The notes below the pieces were generated by a model. The model was given only the letters and a program-made list of their open reading frames with translations. It was not told the DNA's origin and ran no database searches. The position numbers and the translations under genes were made by a program. A stretch of 64,000 bases of DNA from an uncultured Alphaproteobacteria bacterium (GTDB lineage Bacteria > Pseudomonadota > Alphaproteobacteria > RF32 > CAG-239): positions 124,001 to 188,000 of the forward strand of contig CAKQUE010000001.1 of NCBI GenBank assembly GCA_934277435.1. Direction: 5' to 3'. Positions within the stretch are counted from its first letter, which is position 1. Each line of letters begins with the position of its first letter. Below are positions 53,095 through 63,313 of the stretch, in pieces.

Positions 53095-53637
53095 TTAAGC
53101 ATTTTTACCAAATTCATAGGCCAACAGCATTGCTTCATGATTATCCTCAATTTCGCCTTTTTGCCAAGCACCAAGGCCGTAAACAATACCCATTTCACGA
53201 ACATTATCTAAACAGTCGGCGGTAAATCCGCGAAAGCTTTCAATAACTTTATTCATGTGTTTTGGAATGGTGTCAGCGGCGCTGATAATAAAATAAAAAT
53301 CTTTGTCCGTGATTTTTGTATATTGTGGAACAGTACGGTCAATAAATGTTTTCATTTGTCCGTTCATACCATAAAAATAAACCGGTGAGGCTAAAACAAT
53401 TACATCGGCATCTATCATTTTTTGTAAAATTTCTGCCATATCGTCTTTTTGTACGCATTTTCCGGTAGCATTGCAAACACCACAGCCGAAGCAATAGTTT
53501 ATTTTTTTATCGCTAAGGCGTATTTTTTCTACATTATTACCTGCTTCCAAAGCTCCGCGCTTAAATTCATCGCATAAAATATCAGAATTTCCGTGTAGAC
53601 GCGGACTTCCGGAAATAATCAAAATTTTTTTATTCAT
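53095..53637 (-). CDS. Flavodoxin-like NAD(P)H-dependent FMN protein
   Basis: A 180-residue protein of the flavodoxin-like reductase fold. The FMN phosphate loop is SGSPRLHGNSD at the start and ASPVYFYGMNGQMKTFIDR is the family's middle motif. FGCGVCNATGKC (49-60) holds three cysteines at the position used in iron-sulfur flavoproteins, though the pattern is not the full ISF set. It probably reduces a small electrophile or metal complex. It is preceded by a MerR-type promoter, so it is likely inducible. Single-gene unit. Confidence 0.85.
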   Translation of the reverse strand: MNKKILIISGSPRLHGNSDILCDEFKRGALEAGNNVEKIRLSDKKINYCFGCGVCNATGKCVQKDDMAEILQKMIDADVIVLASPVYFYGMNGQMKTFIDRTVPQYTKITDKDFYFIISAADTIPKHMNKVIESFRGFTADCLDNVREMGIVYGLGAWQKGEIEDNHEAMLLAYEFGKNA

Positions 53638-53659
53638 ATCCTTACTCTCCTTGTACTTA

Positions 53660-53695
53660 TTTATTTAAGCCTTAGAGCGTGTTCTAGGTCAAGAG
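53660..53695 (-). promoter_or_regulatory. MerR-type promoter/operator for the flavoprotein gene
   Basis: On the minus strand: -35 TTGACC (53687-53692), 19-base spacer, -10 TAAATA (53662-53667). The dyad CCTAGAACACGCTCTAAGG lies in the spacer. This matches the site at 51268-51306 in layout; no merR-like gene is in the window. Confidence 0.65.
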
Positions 53696-53804
53696 TTTTT
53701 TTAATTTTTTTATTGCAAAAAATAACGTTAATATTTAATTTTTCCGATTTTATTAAAATAAATAATATGTTATAGTCCGGCGTATTTTAACAAATCGGAG
53801 GACT

Positions 53805-54941
53805 ATGATGAAAAAATTGGCTTGTATTTTAGGTTCAATCGCTATATTGCCTTGCGCGGTTCAAGCAGAGGAATTTGATTTTAGTCAATCCGGTTTGGCT
53901 GGTGTATATTATGGCGTTATGCAAACCAGACGTCAAAATAACTATGATAATATGCCGAATCGTGTAGTGTATCGTCAAGATGGACGTTTTGAAGGTGCTT
54001 ATAAATTTGCCGATGAAACACGTTTGGGTGCGCACGCAGATTATACGTTAGCTTTGCGTCAGCATGACAAAGATTATAATGGCGGCGATTGGCGTTTTTA
54101 TCCTTATGCATTGGCCGAAAATCCAGTTTATGGTAAATTTACGGTCGGATATTCTTATAATGCAGCGCAACAGCTGCATATGGGTGCACAAGATATCAGC
54201 TGGATTGGTATTCAAGACAGTAATCTGTCAAACTTTTTGACAGATGTAAACTGGTCTAATGGTCTAAAGAAAACTAAGTTTGCTACTCCTAAAACAACAA
54301 CTATTATTGATGATGGTCGCGCGCCTAAATTTGTTTATTTTACTCCAATGTTTGGTAACACTAAATTTGGTTTTAGTTATACTCCTGAAAATGCTAGCCG
54401 ACGCGGCATGGTCAGCCGTTATACCGATTATGAAGAAAATGAAGACGGTTATACAGCGGCTATGCAAAATAAGTGGTCTGTTGGTTTGGGTGATGTTTAT
54501 ACTTCGGCTGCTTACGGCGAATTTAACGGCACAGATAAAGAATGGGCATTTGGGGTGCGCTGGATTGTTGATAACTTCAATGTTTCTACATCATACAAAA
54601 AATCATACATAGATGGTAACAAAAATCCAATAACCATTGTATCCGATAATCCTTATTTGCCGGCGTTGTTCGATAATTATCGTGAAGGTCAGTCTTGGGA
54701 TTTTAGTATTGGATATAAATTTTTTGACCGTTTAAAGGTTAATTTTGCTTATTTACATACCGAAGCTAAAAATACTCGCAATCGTGATGATTTATATGTA
54801 CAGTCAAATAGATTTGAAGTTAATAAATATTTCGAACTGTTTTTGATTAATGGTTATATAAATTCTAAAGGCACAGAACGCCAGTCGAATAATAATAATC
54901 GTGGTTATGCGGTGATTAGCGGTATTGCCTTGAAATATTAA
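53805..54941 (+). CDS. Outer-membrane porin-like protein
   Basis: A 378-residue protein with a signal peptide (MMKKLACILGSIAILPCAVQAEE) and a beta-barrel body with alternating aromatic strands (for example FEGAYKFADETRLGAHADYT, WDFSIGYKFFDRLKVNFAYL), ending with GIALKY, a hydrophobic strand with terminal aromatic residue. This is the general alphaproteobacterial porin/Gram-negative porin pattern. The solute is unknown. GGAGG lies 4 bases before the first ATG and 7 before the second, so 53808 may be the true start. Single-gene unit. Confidence 0.85.
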   Translation: MMKKLACILGSIAILPCAVQAEEFDFSQSGLAGVYYGVMQTRRQNNYDNMPNRVVYRQDGRFEGAYKFADETRLGAHADYTLALRQHDKDYNGGDWRFYPYALAENPVYGKFTVGYSYNAAQQLHMGAQDISWIGIQDSNLSNFLTDVNWSNGLKKTKFATPKTTTIIDDGRAPKFVYFTPMFGNTKFGFSYTPENASRRGMVSRYTDYEENEDGYTAAMQNKWSVGLGDVYTSAAYGEFNGTDKEWAFGVRWIVDNFNVSTSYKKSYIDGNKNPITIVSDNPYLPALFDNYREGQSWDFSIGYKFFDRLKVNFAYLHTEAKNTRNRDDLYVQSNRFEVNKYFELFLINGYINSKGTERQSNNNNRGYAVISGIALKY

Positions 54942-55050
54942 AAATTAGCAAAAAACTCTATAGTTTTACGCGTATAGCTGACAGCAATACTAAATTTTTC
55001 GATAGGTATGGTATTATAATTAAGAAAAATTGGCACTTTGGCAAAAGAAT

Positions 55051-55707
55051 TTATTTAAATTTCAATGCCACAGTGCAGGTGTTAATTAAACAGCCACAGG
55101 CTTCTTTAGTTTCATAACGGCTGAGGCTGCGTCTGGTTATAATACCCTCATCACGGCTGGAATATTGTTCGTTAATATTATCAAAAAGCAAATAGTTGCG
55201 CAAATTATAAACACCGTTAAAGTTTTTTTGCGCCGATAAATAAGATGCCTCTAAGCCTAAAAAGTTAGGTGATTGTCTTCTCCAATCTATTTGTGCTAAT
55301 TTTTTGCATTCTTTTTTGGTTAGACGAGTCAATAAAATTATATAAGCGCCTAAAACAGCAGGATTTTCATATCGTTCTTGAACAGTGTTGTAGGCATTGT
55401 AGAAAAATAACTTACCGCCGAAACGGTTTGATATATCATAGGTGTTTATAGATTTTTTTACTGGAAAATCATAAGGGAGTATATTTTGCATAACTATAAT
55501 GTTAGGGTCCAAAGCCGGATATTGTCCTTTGAATGATTCGGACATATTACTAACAATCAAAGCTATGTCATTTTTTGTTTTTATAATATTGTTATTTATA
55601 GATATATGAAAATAAGCAAAATACGCTCCGAATATCAAAAAAAATAGCGGTAGGCAGAAATATAACAATTTTAACGCAGTTTCAAAAGCATATTTTTTAT
55701 CAGACAT
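55051..55707 (-). CDS. Pilin-like membrane-anchored protein
   Basis: About 218 residues. One N-terminal helix (LLYFCLPLFFLIFGAYFAYF) is followed by an extracytoplasmic domain. LTRLTKKECKKLAQIDWR resembles the LPKxxCxKLATxDW stretch of type IV-type pilins of this lineage, but no prepilin cleavage glycine and +5 Glu precede the helix. Several cysteines (C-x-C-x4-C near the end: ACGCLINTC) suggest a disulfide loop. The ATG at 55707 has AAAGGAG upstream. It follows lexA by 20 bases and so shares its promoter. Confidence 0.65.
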   Translation of the reverse strand: MSDKKYAFETALKLLYFCLPLFFLIFGAYFAYFHISINNNIIKTKNDIALIVSNMSESFKGQYPALDPNIIVMQNILPYDFPVKKSINTYDISNRFGGKLFFYNAYNTVQERYENPAVLGAYIILLTRLTKKECKKLAQIDWRRQSPNFLGLEASYLSAQKNFNGVYNLRNYLLFDNINEQYSSRDEGIITRRSLSRYETKEACGCLINTCTVALKFK

Positions 55708-55727
55708 AATAATTTCTCCTTTTTTTA

Positions 55728-56381
55728 TCAATATTGCCGAATAATTCCGGAAAGAACACCTTGAATTTTTACTCTGTCAGAAGTATAGGTTTGAATATTG
55801 TATTCTTTATTGCACGGTAAAAGATTAATCATATTTCCTTCTTTTTTCAAGACTTTGAGTGTTGCTTCATTGTTATCTATCAGGGCTACGACTATTTTTC
55901 CGTTATCAGCCTGTTCTTGTTTGCGAATAATGGCTGTGTCACCGTCCATTATTCCGGCGTCAACCATAGAATTTCCTTCAATAGTTAAAGCGTAATATTT
56001 ACCGAGAGCAACCATATCAAAAGGCACAGACACCGTTTCGGTTTCATTTGCTAATGCTTCAATAGGTGTTCCGGCAGCTATTTTCCCATATAAAGGAATT
56101 TGCACAGAACCATTATGTAAAGCTTGTTCGCGCTTTTTTTCTTCATCAAGAATGGCTTGTGGTTTGAATCTTGGTAAGCGGATTACTTCCAAAGCTCGAG
56201 CTTTATGGGGAAGTTTGCGTATAAAATTACGTTCTTCCAAAGAGCTTATTAACGCATGAATACCGGATTTTGATTTTAGTCCGATAGCATCTTTCATTTC
56301 ATCAAAAGATGGACATTGTCCAGTTTCACGGTTGACTTTGTTTATATACATCAAAAGATTGTATTGTTTTTCTGTCAGCAT
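55728..56381 (-). CDS. lexA: LexA repressor
   Basis: A 217-residue SOS repressor. The N-terminal winged helix (about 8-60) is complete. The self-cleavage site Ala103-Gly104 lies in IAAGTP, the catalytic Ser138 in EGNSMVDAG and Lys176 in EATLKVL. Length is normal for alphaproteobacteria. An SOS box overlaps its own promoter, so it is autoregulated. The pilin-like gene downstream is on the same transcript. Confidence 0.96.
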   Translation of the reverse strand: MLTEKQYNLLMYINKVNRETGQCPSFDEMKDAIGLKSKSGIHALISSLEERNFIRKLPHKARALEVIRLPRFKPQAILDEEKKREQALHNGSVQIPLYGKIAAGTPIEALANETETVSVPFDMVALGKYYALTIEGNSMVDAGIMDGDTAIIRKQEQADNGKIVVALIDNNEATLKVLKKEGNMINLLPCNKEYNIQTYTSDRVKIQGVLSGIIRQY

Positions 56382-56399
56382 AAAGTTCTCCTAAAATTT

Positions 56400-56434
56400 G
56401 TTCTATTTTAGTTCTGCTGTTTTACTAAAGTCAA
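56400..56434 (-). promoter_or_regulatory. SOS-controlled promoter of lexA
   Basis: On the minus strand: -35 TTGACT (56429-56434), 18-base spacer, -10 TAAAAT (56405-56410). The alphaproteobacterial SOS box GTTC-N7-GTTC is at 56400-56414 and covers the -10, a good position for repression. Confidence 0.88.
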
Positions 56435-56448
56435 GTTTTTTTATTAGA

Positions 56449-57426
56449 CTATTTTTCAGCTGTTACAAATTGTTCGCCAATTTTCAAAAACTTTTCAGTG
56501 CGTTGTTGTTTTAATTTGGTGTAGTCTTGAGCGCATAAATCTTTCAAGTTTTTCTCTAAACATGAACGCAGATTTTCAAAAGTTTTAGCCGGATTGCGAT
56601 GAGCTCCGCCCAGTGGTTCAGGCACAATTTCATCAATAATTCCAAGATGTTTCAAATCTTGAGCTGTCAAATGCAGAGCCTCTGTAGCTTCTTTGGTTTT
56701 ATCTGCCGAACGCCATAAAATTGAGGCACATCCTTCTGGTGAAATTACGGAATAGATAGAATGTTCGAGCATAATAACTTTATCAGCTGCGGCAATGGCT
56801 ATAGCACCACCTGAACCGCCTTCACCGATAACGGTGGCGATAATAGGTGTTTTTATGCGTAAACATTTTTCAATAGAAGCTGCAATAGCTTGAGCTTGAC
56901 CGCGGGCTTCAGCGTCAATTCCAGGATAGGCGCCGGCGGTGTCAACAAAAGCTAAAACCGGAAGTTTGAATTTTTCGGCCATATCCATTAAACGCTGGGC
57001 TTTGCGATAACCTTCTGGTTTGGCCATACCAAAATTATATTTTATACGCGAATCCAAATCATTTCCTTTTTCTTGCCCGATAACCACAACAGAAATATCT
57101 CCGAGTTTGCCGATACCGCCTATCATGGCCGGATCATCGCCAAAGCATCTATCGCCGCAGAGCAATGTAAAATCTGTAATCAGAGCTTTTATATAGTCCA
57201 GACAGTGCGGACGGTTAGGGTGGCGGGCTATTTGAGCTTTTTGCCAAGGCGTCAAATTTTTGTAAACATTAGCCATATGGTTTTGCAAATGTTTTTCCAA
57301 ACGATTGATTTCTTTAGTGATGTCCAAATCTTCATCTTTGGCAATTGTTTTCAAATGTTGAATTTTTTCTTCAATATCTACAATTGTTTTTTCAAAATCA
57401 AGAATGACGGTTTCATTATCGCTCAT
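56449..57426 (-). CDS. accA: Acetyl-CoA carboxylase carboxyltransferase alpha
   Basis: A 325-residue subunit that, with AccD, moves CO2 from biotin to acetyl-CoA in fatty-acid synthesis. N-terminal helices (VDIEEKIQHLKTIAKDEDLD) are followed by the carboxyltransferase core with GDRCFGDDPAMIGG, GMAKPEGYRKAQRLM, FVDTAGAYPGIDAEARGQ and GEGGSGGAIAIA. Full length. It is preceded by a start with a modest ribosome binding site and stands alone next to lexA. AccD is not in the window. Confidence 0.96.
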   Translation of the reverse strand: MSDNETVILDFEKTIVDIEEKIQHLKTIAKDEDLDITKEINRLEKHLQNHMANVYKNLTPWQKAQIARHPNRPHCLDYIKALITDFTLLCGDRCFGDDPAMIGGIGKLGDISVVVIGQEKGNDLDSRIKYNFGMAKPEGYRKAQRLMDMAEKFKLPVLAFVDTAGAYPGIDAEARGQAQAIAASIEKCLRIKTPIIATVIGEGGSGGAIAIAAADKVIMLEHSIYSVISPEGCASILWRSADKTKEATEALHLTAQDLKHLGIIDEIVPEPLGGAHRNPAKTFENLRSCLEKNLKDLCAQDYTKLKQQRTEKFLKIGEQFVTAEK

Positions 57427-57533
57427 ATTTAATTCCTTTATGTTAACATAACTGGCTGGAGTTTAGCACATTTTTTTTAAATGTTTAGTCTTTTTTTTAT
57501 GATGTTGATGACTGTTAACTTTTTTATAAAAAA

Positions 57534-57566
57534 CTTTGCTATTAAAATATATGCGGTTATAATGAG
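57534..57566 (+). promoter_or_regulatory. Promoter TTGCTA-N16-TATAAT
   Basis: -35 TTGCTA (57536-57541) and -10 TATAAT (57558-57563) with a 16-base spacer, upstream of the membrane protein at 57596. Confidence 0.6.
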
Positions 57567-57595
57567 CAATATCTTGTTTCAAAAGGATTTAGACC

Positions 57596-58939
57596 ATGTT
57601 AATGTTTTGTTTTTTTATTGCCGTATTTTCATCAGCCAGCTGGTTTATATATGCCGTAATGTTTATCAATTCTAAATTGGCAGACGCGCATTTATGGGAG
57701 CAAAACAGCGAACAAATGCTATTAACTTTGGCTGTTTTGTTTGTACCGGTTATGATAATATGGATGGTTTTTGGTTATACAAACCAATTTTTGACCAACA
57801 GAAGTATGAATGCAAAACAAAGTGAACTTTTGAAACAGCTGCAAAAAAATCAGGATTATACGGATTTGGTTGTGCGGGTAATGCTGGATGCCGAACACGA
57901 AATTAAAGATGGATTTGTTATAAATAAGTTTGATTTGTTTATTTCGGATATGAATGAATCTTTGAGTGAAATAATACAGCGCTGCAATATTGCATCTTCT
58001 GCTCAGCTAGAACAGTTGTGGCAGCGGGTTAAACGCGGCGAACGCTGGGTTTTGGGAAAAGCTATCTTAGATGCAAGCAAAAGTCAAAGCACTTTTGATG
58101 CGTGGGTGCGAGAAAAAGTTAACCGTGATAAGGTTTTTAGAGGAACGTTACTTGAATTTTGCTCTCGTTATCAAAATTTGTTGCAGCTTTTAGAAAAGCA
58201 TGACAGAGATCGTATTTTTTTGCGTATTATTGAAACAGGTGTGTTTGGAAAAGTCTATTCAATAATTGCTCCGCTGAGCGAAGGTTTAAACAATTTGACC
58301 GTAAATCCGGCGGATAAAATTCAGCAATCAAAACCGGAAAACGATTATTCGTCTGTTTTGAAAATTGCAACATTGGAAGAGCCATCGGCAACCGAAACAA
58401 TAGTAAATGTTGATAAAAACGATGATGAAGATGTGGAAATTCATGCTCCTAAGCGTTCTATATTTTCTAGAATATTCGGTAAAAAAGAAGAAATAGAAGA
58501 AGACGATGAACATGAACAAGATCCGTTTTTTAAAGCTTTGCATAATAGTTTTCAGGATAGCACTCCAAGCTTGAGTGCTGAAAAAAATGAAGATGTATCA
58601 TTTTTTGAAAATAAAACATCGTCTTTTGATAATGAAACGAACTCTGAGCCTAAATTTTCTTTATTATCCGAAAATGAAGAAAATCAGCAACCGCAAATAT
58701 CTGAAAATCGTACCGCCCCAACTTTTGGCGGCACTCGCAGCACTTTGGACAGTTTGCGCAGCAGTAATGATTCTTTGACGGCATTTAATTATGATAGTGG
58801 TCTAAAAGCCGAAAAAAATGAAGAACCTAAATTAGGTTCAGTTTCCGAACAAGTTTCAAGTTCGGTTAAAAAAGAAGAAAAAGAAGATGATTTAGCATAT
58901 CCGTTTGGCGGCTGGACAGATGAAGAAAATTATCGTTAG
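57596..58939 (+). CDS. Membrane-anchored protein with long acidic cytoplasmic tail
   Basis: A 447-residue protein of unknown role. Two N-terminal helices (FFIAVFSSASWFIYAVMFI, and LLTLAVLFVPVMIIWMVFGY) are followed by a folded helical region (about 75-240) and a low-complexity acidic tail (about 260-447) with many Glu, Asp, Ser and Asn. AAAGGA lies 8 bases before the ATG. The layout (two helices, helical domain, disordered tail) parallels the coiled-coil protein at 19.3-21.5 kb. It is the first gene of a unit with yejA, which starts inside its last 20 bases. Confidence 0.72.
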   Translation: MLMFCFFIAVFSSASWFIYAVMFINSKLADAHLWEQNSEQMLLTLAVLFVPVMIIWMVFGYTNQFLTNRSMNAKQSELLKQLQKNQDYTDLVVRVMLDAEHEIKDGFVINKFDLFISDMNESLSEIIQRCNIASSAQLEQLWQRVKRGERWVLGKAILDASKSQSTFDAWVREKVNRDKVFRGTLLEFCSRYQNLLQLLEKHDRDRIFLRIIETGVFGKVYSIIAPLSEGLNNLTVNPADKIQQSKPENDYSSVLKIATLEEPSATETIVNVDKNDDEDVEIHAPKRSIFSRIFGKKEEIEEDDEHEQDPFFKALHNSFQDSTPSLSAEKNEDVSFFENKTSSFDNETNSEPKFSLLSENEENQQPQISENRTAPTFGGTRSTLDSLRSSNDSLTAFNYDSGLKAEKNEEPKLGSVSEQVSSSVKKEEKEDDLAYPFGGWTDEENYR

Positions 58940-60722
58940 TCTGTTTTGTTTTATTACTTTTTTAGGGCAGGTTGAAACGGCCGAGGCTGTGATTTCGGAT
59001 TGTATTGCGCTTTATGGCGAATCAAAATATAAAAGTGGTTTTAAGCATTTTGACTATGTTAACGCCAAGGCACCGCAAGGCGGAAAATTAGTTTTGCCGG
59101 CATATGGTACTTTTGATAACTTTAATCCCTATATTTTTAAGGGAGTGGCCGCGACTTTTGTGGCTTCGCTCAGTTTTGAAACACTTGGTTTTTCTCCGGC
59201 AGACGATACTTTTACAGTTTATCCGCTGCTGGCAGAAAAATTTGATTTGCCAAAGGATAAGTCATACGTTGGTTTTATATTGAACCCAAAGGCTAAGTTT
59301 TCTGATGGTTCTGCAGTGCTGGCTGATGATGTTATATACAGTTTTAAGGCAATAACTGAACAAGGCTCGCCGATTTATAAAATGTATTATGCTGACGTGG
59401 ATAGAGTTGAAAAAATAAACGAAAGAGAAGTTCGCTTCTATTTTAAGAAAGATATAAAAAACAAAGAATTACCGTTGATTTTATCCCAATTTAGCGTTTT
59501 TTCGGCAAAAGATTGGAAAGATAAGGATTTTTCAAAACCTAGACTAGAAGTTCCTTTGGGCAGCGGACCATATAAAGTTACTGATTTTCAGGTTAATAAA
59601 TTTGTGGAACTTAAAAAAAATCCTCAATATTGGGGAAAAATTTTACCATCACGACGGGGATTTTTTAATTTTGAAACTATTCGTTATGACTATTATCAGG
59701 ACACCACAGTGACATTGCAGGCACTGTTTGCCGGCAATATAGACGCCAGAGAAGAATATATAGCCAAAATTTGGATGACAGGCTATGATAATGAACTGGT
59801 CAAATCGGGCAGAATTATAAAAGAACAATTAGAACATAATAATCCTGCGACGCTGCAGAATTTTGCGTTTAATTTGCGGAAATCAAAGTTTATGGACAGG
59901 CGAGTGCGGAAGGCAATTGATTTGGCTTTTAATTTTGAATGGGCCAACACTAAACTTTTTTATGGGCAATATCGCCGCTTGTTCAGTTATTTTACCAACA
60001 CGGGAATGGAGGCAGTCGGTTTACCCGAAGGTAAGGAAAAGGAAATTTTACAGCGCTATAAAGATAAGCTTAATCCAGAAATATTCAGTGTTCCATATAG
60101 TCCAACTTTTAATATTGACATGAATAATTCTCGTGAAAATTTAAAAAAAGCTGTAAGTTTGCTAAAAGAAGCCGGCTATGATTTTGTTGACGGTAAGATG
60201 ACTAATCTAGCAACTAAAGAACCGTTGGAATTTGAAATATTGAGTAGTTCGGCCAATGGTTCTACTTTTACCAAAGTTATGTTGCCATTTATTGAGAATT
60301 TGCGAAAAATAGGTATAAAGGCTGTTTTTAGAAATTTAGAAATTAATATTTTCAAAAACATGTTGGATAATTTTGATTTTGACATGGCTATTATTTCTTA
60401 TCCGGTAAGCCAACTTCCTGGAAACGAACAAAGAGAATATTGGGGCAGCGAATCGGCTGATATTAAAGGCAGTAATAATATTATAGGTATTAAAAACCCA
60501 GTGGTTGATGATTTGATAAAAGGTTTGGTGGCGGTTCAAAAAAAAGAAGATTATGTGGCGTATGTTAAAGCTTTGGATAGAGTTTTATTGAGCGAAAATT
60601 ATATGATTTTTCAATGGTATTCACCGTATTCGCGAATCGCTTACAGAAACAAATTTGGCAAACCGGCGGCAAAATATAAAATTGGTTTTCAGCCTTATTT
60701 ATGGTGGGTAAAGGAGGATTAA
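58920..60722 (+). CDS. yejA: Peptide ABC transporter substrate-binding protein (YejA-like)
   Basis: A 600-residue periplasmic binding protein of solute family 5. The signal peptide ([21 protein letters not shown]) is followed by [20 protein letters not shown], the YejA-type opening, and later [20 protein letters not shown] and [19 protein letters not shown]. It should bind peptides such as microcin-like or oligopeptides. The ATG at 58920 is chosen; an upstream TTG would add five residues. It overlaps the previous gene by 20 bases and yejB by one, so the three are coupled. Confidence 0.9.
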   Translation: MKKIIVSLFCFITFLGQVETAEAVISDCIALYGESKYKSGFKHFDYVNAKAPQGGKLVLPAYGTFDNFNPYIFKGVAATFVASLSFETLGFSPADDTFTVYPLLAEKFDLPKDKSYVGFILNPKAKFSDGSAVLADDVIYSFKAITEQGSPIYKMYYADVDRVEKINEREVRFYFKKDIKNKELPLILSQFSVFSAKDWKDKDFSKPRLEVPLGSGPYKVTDFQVNKFVELKKNPQYWGKILPSRRGFFNFETIRYDYYQDTTVTLQALFAGNIDAREEYIAKIWMTGYDNELVKSGRIIKEQLEHNNPATLQNFAFNLRKSKFMDRRVRKAIDLAFNFEWANTKLFYGQYRRLFSYFTNTGMEAVGLPEGKEKEILQRYKDKLNPEIFSVPYSPTFNIDMNNSRENLKKAVSLLKEAGYDFVDGKMTNLATKEPLEFEILSSSANGSTFTKVMLPFIENLRKIGIKAVFRNLEINIFKNMLDNFDFDMAIISYPVSQLPGNEQREYWGSESADIKGSNNIIGIKNPVVDDLIKGLVAVQKKEDYVAYVKALDRVLLSENYMIFQWYSPYSRIAYRNKFGKPAAKYKIGFQPYLWWVKED

Positions 60723-61795
60723 TGCGTACATATATTCTAAAAAGACTATTGCTTATTCCTTTTACCTTATGGGGTATAATAACTATTAACTTTGCTATTA
60801 TTCAGCTGGCACCAGGAGGACCGGTTGATTATATTTTGGCGCAATACCGCGGAATGAACACAGATACAAAATCGGCTTTAAGCTCAGGCGCGGAAATTGC
60901 TCAGAGCAATGCAAATTCACAATATACAGGCGCGCAAGGTGTTCCTGAAGATTTGGTAAAAATGCTAGAAAAGCAGTTTGGCTTTGATAAACCATGGTAC
61001 TATCGTTATGCTAAAATGCTGAAAGATTATTTATGTTTTGATTTTGGTAAAAGCTATTATCGCGACAAAACAATAATTGAACTGATAAAAGAACGATTAC
61101 CTGTTTCTATTTCATTGGGTTTATGGTCAACATTGATTATTTATCTGATAGCTATTCCTTTGGGGATAAAAAAAGCTCGTTTAGATGGCTCTCGTTTTGA
61201 TATTGTCACATCATTTTTGGTTATTATAGGTTCGGCAATGCCGGTTTTTTTGTTAGCTGTATTTTTCATAGTGTTTTTTGCTGGTGGAATTTATTGGCAG
61301 TGGTTTCCTTTGCGCGGATTGGTTTCTGAAAATTGGGATAATTTGGATTTATTGCATAAAATAACCGATTATTTTTGGCATATTTCTTTGCCTGTTTTGA
61401 CTATGGTTATCGGCGGTTTTGCCAGCTTAACAATGCTGACAAAAAATTCTTTTTTAGATGAACTTAATAAACAATATGTTTTAACTGCCCGCGCCAAAGG
61501 TGTTTCGGAAAATCATATTTTATACGGTCATGTGTTCCGCAACGCAATGTTGATTATTATTGCCGGTTTTCCGGCTTTGTTGATTAAAATGTTATTTACG
61601 GGTTCATTATTGATAGAGGTAATTTTTTCTCTTAATGGCTTGGGTTTGCTTGGATATGAGGCTATAACCACGCGAGATTATCCAGTGGTTTTTGGAACAC
61701 TTTACATATTTGGACTGCTGGGATTAGTCTTAAAATTATTGAGTGATTTGACCTATTCGTTGGTTGATCCGCGGATTAATTTTGATAAAAATTAA
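60722..61795 (+). CDS. yejB: Peptide ABC transporter permease (YejB-like)
   Basis: A 357-residue inner-membrane permease with about six helices. It begins [20 protein letters not shown], carries the [15 protein letters not shown] loop of the YejB group and the permease EAA-type motif [24 protein letters not shown] precedes the ATG, which overlaps the yejA stop by one base. The second permease (yejE) and ATPase (yejF) normally follow, but the next gene converges from the other strand; they must be elsewhere or missing. Confidence 0.92.
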   Translation: MRTYILKRLLLIPFTLWGIITINFAIIQLAPGGPVDYILAQYRGMNTDTKSALSSGAEIAQSNANSQYTGAQGVPEDLVKMLEKQFGFDKPWYYRYAKMLKDYLCFDFGKSYYRDKTIIELIKERLPVSISLGLWSTLIIYLIAIPLGIKKARLDGSRFDIVTSFLVIIGSAMPVFLLAVFFIVFFAGGIYWQWFPLRGLVSENWDNLDLLHKITDYFWHISLPVLTMVIGGFASLTMLTKNSFLDELNKQYVLTARAKGVSENHILYGHVFRNAMLIIIAGFPALLIKMLFTGSLLIEVIFSLNGLGLLGYEAITTRDYPVVFGTLYIFGLLGLVLKLLSDLTYSLVDPRINFDKN

Positions 61796-62772
61796 AGCTG
61801 AGCAATAAGTTTTGCCACTTCTGAAGCTGCATTCAAGCTTTTCTTTGGTGTAAAAGCAGCAGCTTGTGGCGAATCCAAAAGAACAGCACAGCCGGTATCG
61901 CATAAAGATTGCACAAACCGCAGGTGCTTGGGTGTCAGCCATTTTTCTCCGATAAATAAATAAATTGGTTTTTGAGTTCCCGTCGCTTCGCAGCACATAG
62001 AAACAGAATCACCGGTTACCACAATATTGTCGGCGCAGGCTAAAAATCCGCTATAAGGATTTTCAGTTGTATCGCCCCATAAATAAGTAAATTGTGGAAT
62101 CTCTTTCAACTGTTCCATAATTATTTTTTCGGGTTCGGAACCGGTGCGGCGTGAAGTGGTTATCAAAAGAGAACCACCAATTTTTTGTTTGAGTTTTTTA
62201 ACAGCTTGTCCAAGCATTAAGGCGTTTTCGTTTGAAAAAGGTTTGCCTTTGATAGCACCACCGATTATCAACGCCGTTATAGGCTTGGGCAAATTTGCAA
62301 ATTTAGTTTCCCATTTCTTTTTGGCTTCTTGCAAATATTGCGGCGTAATTCTATGCGGGCAGCCGGTAATGTAGTGAATATTTGAAGATGGAGTTTTGTT
62401 TTTATCGTGTTCCGGCACAATAACCAAATCAAAATCTTTAAGTCCGGTTTTACCTGGGTGCATAAGCTGGATAAGTTTGGTTTTAGGGTTGTGTTTTTTT
62501 ATGTAGCGGGCAACCGGTACGGTGCGGCGGCTTATGGATAACACATAATCAGGCCATGGAGCTTTAATATTTTTTTTGCTTTCAGCATCAATACCAATCA
62601 ACGAACAGCCGCGTAGCCAGTTAGGAAGTCCGGAAAGTTTTGTATAAAGTAAATTTTTTTCCATAACTTTAATGTTTTTAGGTAAAGCGTCAATAACGCC
62701 TTTTGCTTGTCCAACACTGCCGCGGCGGTTATCCATTAAGGCCCAAAGAATTTTTTCCATATTTTTTTCCAT
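61792..62772 (-). CDS. ELM1-type (mitochondrial fission-like) GT-B protein
   Basis: A 326-residue protein of the family that contains eukaryotic ELM1 and alphaproteobacterial DUF1022 proteins. Typical stretches are [45 protein letters not shown] and the later [20 protein letters not shown]. These proteins have a GT-B-like fold and are probably transferases or envelope enzymes; in plants the homologue controls mitochondrial division. The start is either 62772 or the ATG four codons later (62760); no ribosome binding site decides. Its end overlaps the yejB stop by 4 bases on opposite strands. Confidence 0.82.
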   Translation of the reverse strand: MEKNMEKILWALMDNRRGSVGQAKGVIDALPKNIKVMEKNLLYTKLSGLPNWLRGCSLIGIDAESKKNIKAPWPDYVLSISRRTVPVARYIKKHNPKTKLIQLMHPGKTGLKDFDLVIVPEHDKNKTPSSNIHYITGCPHRITPQYLQEAKKKWETKFANLPKPITALIIGGAIKGKPFSNENALMLGQAVKKLKQKIGGSLLITTSRRTGSEPEKIIMEQLKEIPQFTYLWGDTTENPYSGFLACADNIVVTGDSVSMCCEATGTQKPIYLFIGEKWLTPKHLRFVQSLCDTGCAVLLDSPQAAAFTPKKSLNAASEVAKLIAQL

Positions 62773-62844
62773 AAATATTTTTGATTTTTAAATACTATAT
62801 GCTATATCAAGAATATAGCAAGTTTTTTTTGCAGGGAGGGTAAT

Positions 62845-63240
62845 ATGAGATTTTTTATGGCGTTATTTTTGGTTTTGAATTGCTGTGTTTCAAGTGTTTT
62901 GGCTCAAACGATGAATGATGAGGCTAAACATCAGCAAAGAGTTGCAGAAATGGAAAATAATCCGGTTGTAAAATATAGCCGTAGTCTTTTGCCAACCAAT
63001 AAAGACCAAAAAACCGCCCGTAATTTGATGGTAGTTAAAGAAGTAGTAAATTTTAAAATGGGTGATGAAAATTTGGCTAAATACTATGATAATTTAGATG
63101 ACAATAAAAAATATAACAAAGATATGGATAAAATATTTTCTAAATTAAGCAATAGCAAACGTAACAACCAAAAAAACAAACAAGTTATTGAAATATTGAA
63201 TGACGCCGGCGAGAGAATATATAATCTGATGTCTAATTAA
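62845..63240 (+). CDS. Small secreted protein of unknown function
   Basis: A 131-residue protein with a signal peptide (MRFFMALFLVLNCCVSSVLA) and a charged helical body rich in Lys, Asn and Asp (for example MDKIFSKLSNSKRNNQKNKQ). GGAGGG precedes the ATG at a suitable distance. No motif is recognised. It is followed by another small exported protein 73 bases later. Confidence 0.7.
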   Translation: MRFFMALFLVLNCCVSSVLAQTMNDEAKHQQRVAEMENNPVVKYSRSLLPTNKDQKTARNLMVVKEVVNFKMGDENLAKYYDNLDDNKKYNKDMDKIFSKLSNSKRNNQKNKQVIEILNDAGERIYNLMSN

Positions 63241-63313
63241 TAATTGTTTAATTATTATTGCGCTATAATTTCCTTGTGTTAACGGTTCTTAAAGAAGCGT
63301 AAAGTGAGGAAAT

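Noticed and set aside
53638..53804. Promoter of the porin gene
   Set aside because: Several AT-rich candidates fit poorly; none could be preferred.
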